This document shows positions 54,690 to 64,000 of a DNA stretch of 64,000 bases, one piece after another; position 1 is the stretch's first letter; every line of letters begins with the position of its first letter. The stretch comes from Candidatus Eisenbacteria bacterium (GTDB lineage Bacteria; Eisenbacteria; RBG-16-71-46; JACRLI01), in NCBI GenBank assembly GCA_016235265.1, contig JACRLI010000002.1:175285-239284 (forward strand), read 5' to 3'. The notes under the pieces are model-generated. The model was not told where the DNA came from. It worked only from the letters and a program-made list of their open reading frames with translations, and ran no database searches. A program made the translations under genes and the position numbers.

Positions 54690-57600
54690 ATGGACGAGGA
54701 CCGCGAACCCGCCGCCCCGATCCCGCCGCGCCGGCGCCGGCGCCGGTGGCCGTACGTCGTGGCCGCGCTGGTGGTCGCCGTGGCGGCGGCCTCCGCGGGG
54801 CTGCTGCGCACCGGGTCCCTGGAGCGAATCGCGCGGGAGTTCGTGAACTCGAAGCTGGAGCGCTCCGGCAACCTGCGCCTCACGTGGCGCTCGGTGCAGG
54901 GCAACCCGCTGCGCCGGGTGGATGTGCGCGGCCTGCGCGTGGAGCTGCGCGACAAGTCCCGCCGCTGGCACCGCTTCCTGGAGGCCGAGCGGGTCACGGT
55001 GGACGCCGGCATCCCGCAACTGCTGAAGGCCGCGCGGCTCCGGATCGAAATGGACTCGCCGCGAGTGTGGCTCACCGTGGACACCTCGGGCGCGGTGCTG
55101 CTGCCGGTGCTGAAGTCGGAGGGCGGCGGGGGAGGCGCGGGCCTGGAAATCGCTCCGCTCGCGGTGCGCGACGGCAGCCTGTGGATCGAGCGCGTCCCCG
55201 CCGCGCCCGAGCTCTGGGCCGCCGGCGTGGAGGCCACGGCGCGAGTGAATGTGCGCCGGGAAGCGAAGGTGGACATCGAGCGGCTGCGTGCGCGCCTCCC
55301 GGCGCGCGGGCTCACGCTGGACAGTCTCGCCGGAGCGCTGGAGCTGGGGGACCGCGGCTGGACCTTCCGCCGCTTGGACGCCCGCGGGCCGGGCTTTGCC
55401 GGCCGCTTCGAGGGCCGGTACGCGTCCGACCGGGACTATCTGCTCGATGCCCGCCTGGACTCCCTGGCCGATGGCGTGGTGTCCCCGTGGCTGGCCTCGA
55501 AGCTCCCGCCGGCACGCTTCTCCGGGACGGCGCACCTGCGCCAGGTCGGCGCGCGCCTGAGCTTCGAGGAGGACGGCCGGCTGGCGGCACCGGGGTTCGG
55601 CACCGCGGACGTGGCCATGCGCGGCGAGTGGCTGGGGCCGACGATCCGGCTGTCCGCCTGGCGCGTCACCATGGGAGGTGCCCAGGCGCTGGGCTCGGGC
55701 ACGGTGCAGCCCGCCGGCCGGGCGCGGCTGGAGCTGGCCGTGTCCGGCGTGGACCCGGCACAGCTGGTGTTCCTGCCGCCCGCCTGGCGGATCGCGCAGA
55801 CCGAGCTCAACGCCGGCGGAGCCGTGGAGCTGGAGTGGGGCGGAGGCGCGCTGAAGCGCGTGGCGGGACGCGCCGCGGTGGCACCCTCGCGGGTGCGGGG
55901 CCACCGGGTACAGGCCGCGGCGGGGGTCTTTGAATACCAGCCCGGTCAGTTCAGCGTGGATTCACTCGAGGTCTCGGGGCCGGGCGGGCGCGCCTCCGGC
56001 CGGCTGGCGTTCGGGCCGGAGTCCGCGCTGCGCGGCAGCGGGACGGTGTCGGTTTCGCTGGACTCGCTGGAGGTGCTGAGCCGGTCCACGGGGGAGCGGT
56101 TCTCCGGCCGGCTCGAGGGCAGCTGGCAGCTGGCCGGCGCGGCGGGCCGTCCCGAGCTCGGCACCCGGGCCGAGCTGGCCGACTTCCGCTGGCGCGGGAT
56201 TTCCACGGCGGCGGCCACCGCCGACGTGCGCTGGCAGGGGCCCAGCGTCTCGGGGCTGGCGGCGCGGCTTCACGTGAGCGAGTTGCGCGTGGGCGACGTG
56301 GTGGTGGAGGGCGCGGACCTGGACGGTCAGGGCGGCCCGGTGACCCGCTTCCGGCTCACCGCGGCGCACCGCGACAGCACCGTGGAGGGAGAGGGACAGG
56401 TGGACTGGCGCGCCCGCCGCCTGACGGTGGAGAGCGGCGCGCTGGTGCTGGGGGCGAAGCGCTGGAGCCAGCGCGGCGAGTCGGAGTTCAGCTGGGCCGG
56501 CGACAGCCTGGCCTGGAGCCGGGTGCACTGGGGCTCGCCAGACGGCGACTCCATCGGCACCGACGGCTGCTACCGGCCCTCCGACGGGTCGCTGCGCCTC
56601 GATTTCCACGCCCGCCGCTGGGACCTGCGCGCGCTGACCGCGCACTTCCTCCGCCAGCGCGCCCCCGACGGGCTGCTGTCCGGGGACATTCACGTGGACG
56701 GCTCGCTGGCCGATCCGCGCTGCACGCTGGATGCGCAGGTGGAGCGCGGCGTGTTCGGAGGCCACCCCCTGGACCGGATTTCGGCCGGGGGCACGTTGCG
56801 CGACGGCCGCCTGGACCTGGACCACTGGGGTGTGGAACACGGGGGCAGCTCGCTCCTGGGCCGGCTGAGCCTGGATTTCCCGGAGGTACGCCGGCACGGG
56901 CTCAAGGCGCTGGTCCTGCCCATGGATTCGCTCTTCCGTTCCGCCACTGCCACCGGCAACGCCGGCCTGCAGCCGCTGGAGCTGGCCTCCCTGGGCGACT
57001 TCAACGAAGACCTGCGCCCGCTCAGCGGCCGCGCCACCGGGCGGGTGGAGGTGCGCGGACCGCTCTCGACCCCGATGGTGACCGCCGACCTGATCGGCGA
57101 AGACGTCACCCACGGCGACCTGCGCCTGGGGCGCGTCACCGTGCAGGCCGACTACGAGGCCGGCAGTCTTAAGCTCCGCCGGGCCGCCTCGGAGATGGGC
57201 GGGGAAACCTCCGTGGTGGAGGGCACATTGCCGTGCCGGCTGTCCCTGGACCCGGTGGTGTTCCGCCTCGAGGATCGCGAGATGGAGCTGCGGCTGCGGG
57301 CGCCCCAGGTGGACCTGGCGGTGCTGGCCACGCTGTTCCCGGACGCCATCGCCTACTCCAGCGGCCGCGCGGCCGTGGATGCGCGGGTGCACGGCCGGCC
57401 CCGCGACCCCCGCTTCCAGGGCTCGGCCACGGTGACCGACGCCACCCTGCGCTTCGCCGGGCGCGAGGAGGTCTTCCGCGGCGTGCAGGGTGACATCGCC
57501 CTCGAGGACCGCACCGTGCGGGTGCGATCGCTGCGCGGCCTGGCCGGCCGCGGCGGCTCGGTGGAGGGCAGCGGTTCCCTGGAATGGGACCAGAGGGGAG

Positions 57601-58628
57601 TCCGCGCCTACCACTTCGACGTGCAGGCCGTGGACGTGCCCATCAGCGACCAGCAGAACTACTCCGGGCTGGTGCGTGGGGCGCTGCAGGTGGATCCCCT
57701 GGCCCCGGGCAACCGCAACCCGCTGGTCCACGGGCGGCTGGTGGTGGCCGAGGGGCTGATGCTCATGGAATTCGGCAGGATCCCGCCCACTCTCGAGGAA
57801 ACCCGTGAGAAGCCGGTGCTGCGGTGGTACTATGACCTCGAGGTCTCGGTCCCGGGGAATCTCTGGTGGAAGAACAGCCAGTCGGACATCGAGGTGGCCG
57901 GGGACATCCGGGCGCGCAACCTCGGCGGGTTCAACGAGGGCTACGGCTCCTTCGAGATCCAGCGCGGGACATTCGACGTCTACGACACCTCGTTCCGGAT
58001 CGAGGAGAGCCCGGCCGGCACGGTGGTGTTCAGCGGGCCGATCGAGAACCCGGCGCTGAACCTCCGGGCCACGGCGCAGGCGTCCAACATGACCATCACG
58101 CTGACCGTGCCGGGCACCCGGGTGTTCGAATTGAACCAGCCGGGGAAGCTCCGGCTGAGCTCGGGCGGCCTGAGCGAGGCCGAGATCATCACCATGCTCA
58201 CGGTCGGCAAGTTCACCCGCGTGGAGACCCCCTCCATCCCGGGGACTGGCCCCACGGTCACCGGGACGGCGCCGGGTGCGACCCCGCTCAGCGCGCCCCT
58301 GGGCAACCTGCTGCTGCGGCGGGTGCAGCGTGAGCTGGGGATCGGGTTCAGCCGCTTCCTGGACGTGTTCGAGCTGGGAACCGACCCCACCGCCGGGCGC
58401 TTCGAGGTGTCGCGCGTGGGGCTGGGCAAGTACGTGACGCGCGACCTGTTCGTGCGCTACGGGCAGACGCTCTCGTCCAACGCGGAGCGCGACCTGTCGC
58501 TGGAGTGGCGCCTGAACAAGTACCTGTTCCTGAAGGGGCAGACGGTGCGGCGGGCCCTGGGTGCGGCGGAGGCCGACGCACTCCAGACCAGCTACAACCT
58601 CGACCTCAAGGTGAAGTTCGACTACTAG
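54690..58628 (+). CDS. tamB: TamB/YtfN-family translocation and assembly protein
   Basis: A 1312-residue protein with one N-terminal membrane helix (about 18-38, WPYVVAALVVAVAAASAGLL) after an Arg-rich start. A very long beta-rich periplasmic region of AsmA/TamB type follows. The C-terminal DUF490 domain (about 960-1312) is clear, with RNPLVHGRLVVAEGLM, EVAGDIRARNLGGFNEGYGSFEIQRGTFDVYD, and the late SSGGLSEAEIITMLTVGKF. Family members bridge inner and outer membranes and move phospholipids or help TamA insert outer-membrane proteins. The ATG at 54690 lies 1 nt after the Omp85 stop, so the two are surely co-expressed. Confidence 0.92.
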   Translation: MDEDREPAAPIPPRRRRRRWPYVVAALVVAVAAASAGLLRTGSLERIAREFVNSKLERSGNLRLTWRSVQGNPLRRVDVRGLRVELRDKSRRWHRFLEAERVTVDAGIPQLLKAARLRIEMDSPRVWLTVDTSGAVLLPVLKSEGGGGGAGLEIAPLAVRDGSLWIERVPAAPELWAAGVEATARVNVRREAKVDIERLRARLPARGLTLDSLAGALELGDRGWTFRRLDARGPGFAGRFEGRYASDRDYLLDARLDSLADGVVSPWLASKLPPARFSGTAHLRQVGARLSFEEDGRLAAPGFGTADVAMRGEWLGPTIRLSAWRVTMGGAQALGSGTVQPAGRARLELAVSGVDPAQLVFLPPAWRIAQTELNAGGAVELEWGGGALKRVAGRAAVAPSRVRGHRVQAAAGVFEYQPGQFSVDSLEVSGPGGRASGRLAFGPESALRGSGTVSVSLDSLEVLSRSTGERFSGRLEGSWQLAGAAGRPELGTRAELADFRWRGISTAAATADVRWQGPSVSGLAARLHVSELRVGDVVVEGADLDGQGGPVTRFRLTAAHRDSTVEGEGQVDWRARRLTVESGALVLGAKRWSQRGESEFSWAGDSLAWSRVHWGSPDGDSIGTDGCYRPSDGSLRLDFHARRWDLRALTAHFLRQRAPDGLLSGDIHVDGSLADPRCTLDAQVERGVFGGHPLDRISAGGTLRDGRLDLDHWGVEHGGSSLLGRLSLDFPEVRRHGLKALVLPMDSLFRSATATGNAGLQPLELASLGDFNEDLRPLSGRATGRVEVRGPLSTPMVTADLIGEDVTHGDLRLGRVTVQADYEAGSLKLRRAASEMGGETSVVEGTLPCRLSLDPVVFRLEDREMELRLRAPQVDLAVLATLFPDAIAYSSGRAAVDARVHGRPRDPRFQGSATVTDATLRFAGREEVFRGVQGDIALEDRTVRVRSLRGLAGRGGSVEGSGSLEWDQRGVRAYHFDVQAVDVPISDQQNYSGLVRGALQVDPLAPGNRNPLVHGRLVVAEGLMLMEFGRIPPTLEETREKPVLRWYYDLEVSVPGNLWWKNSQSDIEVAGDIRARNLGGFNEGYGSFEIQRGTFDVYDTSFRIEESPAGTVVFSGPIENPALNLRATAQASNMTITLTVPGTRVFELNQPGKLRLSSGGLSEAEIITMLTVGKFTRVETPSIPGTGPTVTGTAPGATPLSAPLGNLLLRRVQRELGIGFSRFLDVFELGTDPTAGRFEVSRVGLGKYVTRDLFVRYGQTLSSNAERDLSLEWRLNKYLFLKGQTVRRALGAAEADALQTSYNLDLKVKFDY

Positions 58629-58652
58629 GCCAGCCGTCCCCGACCCGGGCGG

Positions 58653-58670
58653 GCGGCCGCCACCGGCCGC
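58653..58670 (+). terminator. Small hairpin between tamB and the protease gene
   Basis: A 7-bp stem GCGGCCG/CGGCCGC with loop CCAC, 24 nt after tamB and 17 nt before the next ATG. No U tract; it may be chance in GC-rich sequence or a weak attenuator. Confidence 0.25.
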
Positions 58671-58687
58671 TGGAGGCGACGATACCC

Positions 58688-61600
58688 ATGACCCTGCGAC
58701 GCGCCGGGTTGCTGCTGGCCCTCTGCCTGTTCCTCCTCCCGGGCACGGCCGGCGCCCAGACCTTCGGCAAGAACAAGATCCAGTACCGCACGTTCCACTG
58801 GCAGGTGCTGCAGTCCCCGCACTTCGAGGTGTACTACTACGAGGGCGGCCGCCGCCTGGCCGAGGACGTGGTGGCGATCGCGGAGCGCGCCAGCGTGAAG
58901 CTCTCGCGCGACCTCGATCACCGCCTGAGCAAGCGCGTGCCCATCCTGGTCTACAACTCCCACAACGACTTCTCCCAGACCAACCTCACCGACGAGATCA
59001 TGGACGAGTCCGTGGGCGGGTTCACCGAGGCCCTGAAGAACCGCGTGGTGATCCCCTTCAGCGGCTCCTACGAGGAGCTGCGCCACGTGGTGGTGCACGA
59101 GCTCACCCACGCCTACATGTTCGACATCCTCTACGGCGGCTCGCTGACCTCGTTCTTTGGAAGCAGCAACTTCTTCAACGTGCCGCTGTGGCTGGCCGAG
59201 GGGCTGGCGGAGTGGGAGTCGCTGGGCATGGAGCCGGGAGCGGAACAGTTCCTGCGCGACGGCATCATCCACGACTACATCGTGCCGCTGCCCTACGAAC
59301 CGGGCGGATACCTGGTGTACAAGCAGGGCCAGTCGGTGATGCAGTTCATCCACCGGCGCTACGGCCGCGAGAAGTTCGCCGAGCTGGTGCGGAGGCTGCG
59401 CACCTTCCGCGGGGCGGACCGGGCCGTGGAGCGCACGCTGGGCGTGAGCGTGAAGAAGCTCAGCGAGGACTGGATCAAGGACCTCAAGAAGCAGTACTGG
59501 CCGCAGGTGGCGGTGCTCGACGACCCGGAGAAGTTCGCCCGGCGCCTCACCGACCACGCGAAGGACGGCAGCAACCTCAACACCTCGCCGGCCATCTCGC
59601 CGGACGGCTCGAAGATCGCCTACCTGTCGGACCGGCGGGTGTACACCGACCTGTACGTGATGTCGGCCCTGGACGGGAAGGTGCTCAAGCGGCTGGTGCG
59701 CGCCTCGCAGAGCCGCCAGTTCGAGAACATCCCCAGCTTCCGAAGCTCGCTGGCGTGGTCGCCGGACAATTCGCGGCTGGCATTCGTGGCCAAGTCGTCC
59801 GGCCGGGACGTGATCTACTTCTACGACCTGGAGCGTGACGAGGTGGCCCGGGAGATCCGGCTCGACCTGGACGGCGTGAGCTACCCGGCCTTCTCGCCCG
59901 ACGGCCGCACGCTGGCCTTCGAGGGCCTCAAGGACGGCCGCAATGACATCTACTTCGTGGACCTCGAGGGCGGCGCCCTGCGACGGGTCACCGACGACGA
60001 CTTCGACGAGAAGGACCTGGTGTACGCGCCGGACTGCAGCCTGACCTTCTCCTCCGACCGGCACGGTCCGCTGGACCTGGCGGCCTCGCACACGGCGGGT
60101 GGGGCGGGGACGTACGGCATCTACAGCTTGGAGCCGGCCTCCGGGCGGGTCCGCGAGGTGCTGTTCACCGGCCACGACGACGCCCAGCCGGCGTGGTCGC
60201 CGGACGGCCGCGCGCTGGCGTTCGTGACCCAGCGCGACCACGGCCAGGACCTGTACGTGTTCCGCGGCTCCGACTCCACGGTGACGCGCGTCACGCGGCT
60301 GATCGGCGGCATCTACAACCTCTCGTGGTCCCGCACCGGCGACCGGCTGGTGTTCTCGGCGCTCAACAAGGGCGGCTGGGACGTGTTCTGCTCGCGCGAG
60401 CCGCTCGACGCCGACAGCGTGCTGGCGCACACGCGCGCCTCCGGCCCGGGGCAGGGCTTCACCTTTGCCGAGTTCGCGCGGCGCGAAGAGGCGCCCGCGG
60501 CGGGCCTGCCGGGCTCCCCCGCGGCGGGCACCGTGGCCGCGGTAACCGCTCCGATGCCGGCGCTCGCGGGCGGCTCCCCGGTCCCGGCCGCGCCCGACAC
60601 GGCCGGGTGGTCCCCGGGGGTGGCGGATTCGTCCGCGCCGGCCGCCGCGGCCTCCGGCAGTCCCGCAACCCCGGTGGCGGCGGCCCCGGCCGACAGCGAG
60701 GCGCGGCGGCTCGCCGCCGTGGCCCCGGGCGCGGTGGCCGTTTCCGGGCCGCCCCCGGGCCCGCCTGGCAACCTCGCGGCCGGCGACACCTTGGGCTTTC
60801 CGCGGGTGCGTGTGACGCGCGAGGACAGCCTGGCCGCCGAGGCGGCCGCCGACTCGGCCTCCCGCCTGGTGGCCCAGCCGTATCGCACCCGCTTCTCCGC
60901 GGACTTCCTCAGCGGCGGTTTCGCGTACAACTCGCTGGTGGGTTTCGGCGGCGGGGCGCAGGTGGCGGTGAGCGACTTCCTGGGCAACGACCGCTTCTTC
61001 CTGGCCACCGACCTGTTCACCTCGTCGCTGGACGAGACCAACTTCCTCGCCCTGTACAACTACCTGCCGCGCCGCGCCGACCTGGCGGTGGGGCTGTTCC
61101 ACTTCAAGAACTACTACTTCTCGCGGGTGAACAGCCTGGGCGAGCAGACCTCGGACCCGCGCTACTTCTCGGAGCGCAGCTACGGCGTGCTGGGACAGGT
61201 CAGCTACCCATTCAGCAAGTTCCGGCGCGTGGACTTCGACCTCTCCGTGCAGGTGATGAAGCGGGACAACCTGGTCACCGACAGCTCCGGCTACTACCTG
61301 GTCCAGGTCTCGGACACCACCAACGTGCTGGCCGCCCCGTCGGTGTCGCTGGTGTGGGACAATACGCTGGACGGCTGGTTCGGGCCCATCGACGGGAGCC
61401 GGTGGATGGCCTCGGCCACGCGGGCGTTCCCCATCGGCAGCCGCAGCCTCTCGTTCACCACGCTGTCGGTGGACTACCGCCGCTACTTCCACCTGGGCAG
61501 CGGCTACAGCCTGGCATTCCGGGCGCTGGGAATCGGCAGCTACGGCTCCAACCCGCAGCCCTCGTTCCTGGGCGGGGCCACCACGCTGCGCGGCTACGAC

Positions 61601-61969
61601 AACATCTCCAACAACACCGACCAGCGCGTCTCGGTGATGTCCGGACGAAAGGCGGTGCTGACCAGCCTCGAGTTCCGCTTCCCGTTCATCCGGCACCTGG
61701 GCTTCAGCGCGCCGCTGCCCATCTCGTTCTTCAACATCGAGGGGGTGCTGTTCGCCGACGCCGGCGCGGCGTGGAACGACGGGCTGCGCATCCTGAGCAA
61801 CGAGGACGGGCTGCACTTCGTGGACCCGCGCGCCAGCTACGGCGTGGGGGTGCGCGCGGCGGTCGCGTACTTCCTGATGCACCTCGACGTGGCGTGGCCG
61901 ACGCAGGCCACACTGACCAACCCGGACAAGAAGCCCAGGTGGCACTTCTCCATTGGCCCCGAGTTCTGA
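58688..61969 (+). CDS. Metalloprotease/beta-propeller/Omp85-like barrel fusion protein
   Basis: A 1093-residue exported protein in three parts. After a signal peptide (1-23) comes a gluzincin, peptidase-MA-like domain (about 25-280) with zinc motif HELTHA (His137-His141) and WLAEGLAEWES, where Glu171 is the probable third ligand. A TolB/WD-like beta-propeller follows (about 290-590), with repeats of the type ISPDGSKIAYLSD, FSPDGRTLAFEG and WSPDGRALAFVT. An Ala/Pro-rich linker runs to about 735. The C-terminal part (735-1093) looks like an outer-membrane barrel of the Omp85/surface-antigen type, with LGGATTLRGYDN and the ending WHFSIGPEF. No POTRA modules are seen. Its position after TamB suggests outer-membrane quality control; this is inference. 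ATG 58688 fits the signal peptide. Confidence 0.8.
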   Translation: MTLRRAGLLLALCLFLLPGTAGAQTFGKNKIQYRTFHWQVLQSPHFEVYYYEGGRRLAEDVVAIAERASVKLSRDLDHRLSKRVPILVYNSHNDFSQTNLTDEIMDESVGGFTEALKNRVVIPFSGSYEELRHVVVHELTHAYMFDILYGGSLTSFFGSSNFFNVPLWLAEGLAEWESLGMEPGAEQFLRDGIIHDYIVPLPYEPGGYLVYKQGQSVMQFIHRRYGREKFAELVRRLRTFRGADRAVERTLGVSVKKLSEDWIKDLKKQYWPQVAVLDDPEKFARRLTDHAKDGSNLNTSPAISPDGSKIAYLSDRRVYTDLYVMSALDGKVLKRLVRASQSRQFENIPSFRSSLAWSPDNSRLAFVAKSSGRDVIYFYDLERDEVAREIRLDLDGVSYPAFSPDGRTLAFEGLKDGRNDIYFVDLEGGALRRVTDDDFDEKDLVYAPDCSLTFSSDRHGPLDLAASHTAGGAGTYGIYSLEPASGRVREVLFTGHDDAQPAWSPDGRALAFVTQRDHGQDLYVFRGSDSTVTRVTRLIGGIYNLSWSRTGDRLVFSALNKGGWDVFCSREPLDADSVLAHTRASGPGQGFTFAEFARREEAPAAGLPGSPAAGTVAAVTAPMPALAGGSPVPAAPDTAGWSPGVADSSAPAAAASGSPATPVAAAPADSEARRLAAVAPGAVAVSGPPPGPPGNLAAGDTLGFPRVRVTREDSLAAEAAADSASRLVAQPYRTRFSADFLSGGFAYNSLVGFGGGAQVAVSDFLGNDRFFLATDLFTSSLDETNFLALYNYLPRRADLAVGLFHFKNYYFSRVNSLGEQTSDPRYFSERSYGVLGQVSYPFSKFRRVDFDLSVQVMKRDNLVTDSSGYYLVQVSDTTNVLAAPSVSLVWDNTLDGWFGPIDGSRWMASATRAFPIGSRSLSFTTLSVDYRRYFHLGSGYSLAFRALGIGSYGSNPQPSFLGGATTLRGYDNISNNTDQRVSVMSGRKAVLTSLEFRFPFIRHLGFSAPLPISFFNIEGVLFADAGAAWNDGLRILSNEDGLHFVDPRASYGVGVRAAVAYFLMHLDVAWPTQATLTNPDKKPRWHFSIGPEF

Positions 61970-64000
61970 TCTCCTGAGCGACCTCAACGAGCCGCAGCGA
62001 CAGGCGGTCCGCCACCCCGGCGGACCGCTGCTCGTGCTGGCCGGCGCCGGGAGCGGCAAGACGCGCGTGCTCACCCGGCGGGTGGCGTGGCTGCTGCGGG
62101 AGCGCGGAGTGCGGCCCGAGGCGGTGCTCGCGTTCACCTTCACCAACAAGGCCGCGCGCGAGCTGCGCGAGCGCATCGCGGCGGCGGTGGGGGAGCCGAA
62201 GGGGCTGTGGGTGGGCACGTTCCACTCCACGGGCGTGCGCATCCTGCGCCGCTGGGGCCCGGAGATCGGCATCCGACGCGACTTCTCCATCTATGACGAC
62301 GACGACCAGCTGAGCGTGGTGCGGGCACTCCTGCGCGAGGAGGGCGGGACCGGGGGCAAGGAGGTCACCCCGCGGCAGGTGCTCTCGCGCATCTCCGACG
62401 CCAAGGAGGCCGGCGTGGGCCCGGAGGAGCTGGCGCGCCATGCGCGCAGCCCGCTGGACCGCCGCGTGGCCCGGCTGTACGCCCGCTACCAGGAGGAGCT
62501 GGAGCGCGCCTCGGCGCTGGACTTCGACGACCTGATCGTGTGCACGCTCCGGTTGCTGCGGGAGCGGCCGGCGGTGGAGGCGGCCCTGGCGGGCCGCTTC
62601 GAGCACGTGCTGGTGGACGAGTACCAGGACACCAACGCCGCCCAGGCGGAGCTGGTGAACCGCCTGGCGTCGCGCCACGGCAACCTGTGCGTGGTGGGTG
62701 ACGACGACCAGGCCATCTACGGCTGGCGCGGGGCGGACCCCACGCACATCCTGAACTTCGACGCCGCGCACCCGGGCGCCACGGTGATCCGCCTGGAGCA
62801 GAACTATCGCTCCACCGGGACCATCCTCGACGCCGCGAACGCCGTGATCCGCAACAACCGCTCCCGGCGGGGCAAGGAGCTGTGGACCGAGAACCCGCGC
62901 GGCGAAAAGCTGGAGTGGCTGCTGGCGCGGGACGAGGAGGAGGAGGCCGAGCTGGTGCGCCAGAGGGTGGCGCAGGCGATGGGGGCCGGGTTGACCGCGG
63001 GCGACTTTGCCGTATTATATCGTACCAACGCCCAGTCGCGGGCCCTGGAGACCTCACTCCGGCGCGCCGGGCTGCCCTACCAGCTGGTGGGCGGCGTGGC
63101 CTTCTACCAGCGCAGGGAGATCAAGGATCTCCTGGCCTACCTCAGGCTCCTGCTGCACCCCGAGGACGACCTCGCCTTTCGACGCATCGCCAACGTGCCG
63201 CCGCGGGGCCTCGGAGACGTGTTCTTCGAGACCCTGGATGCGGAGGCCCGCGAGGGCCTGATCCCGCTGCTGGAGGCGCTGCGGCGCCGTTCGGGGCGGG
63301 GGGACCTCGCCACGCGGCACGCCGGCGCGCGCGAGCTCCTGGGACTGCTGGACGCGCTCGCGGGGCTGCGCGAGGAGAGCGTGGACGTGCTGGTGGCCGG
63401 GCTGGTGGAGCGGACGGGCTTCCGGTCCTTCCTCGAGAAGTCCGACCCGGACACCGCCGACGAGCGGCTGGAGAACGTCGCGGAGCTGATCGCGGGCGCC
63501 ACTGCGTTCGCGCTGCGGGCCGAGGAGCCCACGCTGGAGGCGTTCCTGGCCGAGGCGGCCCTGCTCGCGGACATTGACCGCATGGCCGACGACGCCGAGC
63601 GGGTCACGCTCATGACGGCGCACGCGGCCAAGGGTCTGGAATTCCCGGTGGTGTGCGTGGTGGGAATGGAGGAAGGCCTCTTCCCGCACGCCAACTCGGC
63701 GCTGGACCCGGCGAGGCTCGAGGAGGAGCGCCGCCTGTTCTACGTGGCGCTCACGCGAGCGCAGCAGCAGGTGCTGCTCACCGGGGCGCGCTATCGCCGG
63801 CGTTTCGACCTGGCCGGTCCGACGCAGCCGTCGCGTTTCCTGGCCGAGCTGCCGCGGGAGCTGCTGGAGGGTGGGCAGACCCCGGGGGCGCAGCGCGCTG
63901 CGGGGCGATCCTGGCGCGACCGGGACTTCGATGACTTCGACCAGCGCGACGCGCCCGTCCCGGGGGCGGGGGGATCGGCGGGCGGCGCCGGGCCGGCCCG
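61953..64000 (+). CDS. UvrD/PcrA-type superfamily 1 DNA helicase, partial
   Basis: A 3'-5' SF1A helicase for nucleotide-excision and mismatch repair or replication restart. The frame is open to the window end (682 codons seen), so the C-terminus is missing. All helicase motifs are readable: Q-motif LNEPQRQAV, I LAGAGSGKT, Ia TFTNKAARELRERI, II VDEYQDTN, III VVGDDDQAIYGWRGA, IV EQNYRSTG, V MTAHAAKGLEFPVVCVVGMEEGLFPH, VI EERRLFYVALTRA. The start is probably TTG 61953 (MAPSSDLLSDLNEPQ), which overlaps the protease gene by 17 nt; no ATG fits. An Asp/Gly-rich C-terminal region follows motif VI. Confidence 0.92.
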   Translation, partial: MAPSSDLLSDLNEPQRQAVRHPGGPLLVLAGAGSGKTRVLTRRVAWLLRERGVRPEAVLAFTFTNKAARELRERIAAAVGEPKGLWVGTFHSTGVRILRRWGPEIGIRRDFSIYDDDDQLSVVRALLREEGGTGGKEVTPRQVLSRISDAKEAGVGPEELARHARSPLDRRVARLYARYQEELERASALDFDDLIVCTLRLLRERPAVEAALAGRFEHVLVDEYQDTNAAQAELVNRLASRHGNLCVVGDDDQAIYGWRGADPTHILNFDAAHPGATVIRLEQNYRSTGTILDAANAVIRNNRSRRGKELWTENPRGEKLEWLLARDEEEEAELVRQRVAQAMGAGLTAGDFAVLYRTNAQSRALETSLRRAGLPYQLVGGVAFYQRREIKDLLAYLRLLLHPEDDLAFRRIANVPPRGLGDVFFETLDAEAREGLIPLLEALRRRSGRGDLATRHAGARELLGLLDALAGLREESVDVLVAGLVERTGFRSFLEKSDPDTADERLENVAELIAGATAFALRAEEPTLEAFLAEAALLADIDRMADDAERVTLMTAHAAKGLEFPVVCVVGMEEGLFPHANSALDPARLEEERRLFYVALTRAQQQVLLTGARYRRRFDLAGPTQPSRFLAELPRELLEGGQTPGAQRAAGRSWRDRDFDDFDQRDAPVPGAGGSAGGAGPA

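Noticed and set aside
58625..62290. 1221-codon minus-strand open frame opposite the protease fusion gene
   Set aside because: Same reason: it covers a clear sense gene and the start of the helicase, and has no motif or upstream signal.

Overview
This is a high-GC, gene-dense bacterial window with no mobile element, CRISPR array, tRNA or rRNA that I can see. The gene set points to a diderm: Omp85 (BamA/TamA-type), TamB, TolC, ExbB/ExbD/TonB and LPS glycosyltransferases. My inference is a lineage in or near the FCB superphylum, for example a Candidatus Eisenbacteria-like or Gemmatimonadota-like organism. The reasons are the PstS-like/TPR/ExbB/ExbD/ExbD/TonB neighbourhood, the DUF4388 protein and the protease/propeller/Omp85 protein. 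No 16S is present, so this is not proven.

Layout. (1) 1-4777, minus strand: leucyl aminopeptidase followed by a group 3b-type soluble [NiFe]-hydrogenase operon (beta subunit, cyclic-nucleotide-binding protein, FAD/2Fe-2S gamma subunit, small subunit). The large subunit should lie just left of the window. (2) 4926-7831, minus strand: a DUF4388 protein and a TPR/zinc-ribbon membrane protein. (3) 8041-13787, plus strand: asnS, an orphan bacterial-microcompartment shell protein with its own promoter, and two tandem KimA-like APC permeases. (4) 14000-16561: an unusual membrane pyrophosphatase. (5) 16703-23688: PstS-like lipoprotein, TPR protein, STAS protein, ExbB, two ExbD, TonB and a Yip1-domain protein. 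(6) 23787-29752: TolC, membrane-fusion protein, ABC ATPase and two MacB-type permeases, forming a tripartite efflux system. (7) 29919-35819: superoxide dismutase, then recJ, relA/spoT, dtd and maf. (8) 35954-42533: rplM-rpsI, rpsB-tsf-pyrH-frr, uppS-cdsA-dxr. (9) 42530-51311: eight overlapping genes for LPS-type glycan assembly (four GT4-like, three GT9-like, one O-antigen-ligase-like) placed between dxr and rseP, which are neighbours in many genomes. (10) 51342-61969: rseP, an Omp85 protein, TamB, and a three-part metalloprotease/beta-propeller/Omp85-barrel protein. (11) 61953-64000: a UvrD/PcrA helicase cut by the window end.

How the parts fit. The right half is an envelope-biogenesis block. 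UppS and CdsA supply undecaprenyl and phospholipid precursors, Dxr supplies isoprenoids, the glycosyltransferases build LPS core, and RseP/Omp85/TamB handle outer-membrane stress and assembly. The left-centre has energised envelope systems: Exb/TonB uses proton flow, and the pyrophosphatase converts PPi energy into an ion gradient.

Regulation. Several intergenic regions carry sigma70-like promoters with 17-18 nt spacers. Many gene ends are marked by perfect GC-rich hairpins without U tracts. Nearly all genes within operons overlap by 1-20 nt. No gene-free stretch exceeds about 280 nt. All functional calls come from reading translated sequence; no database search was run.
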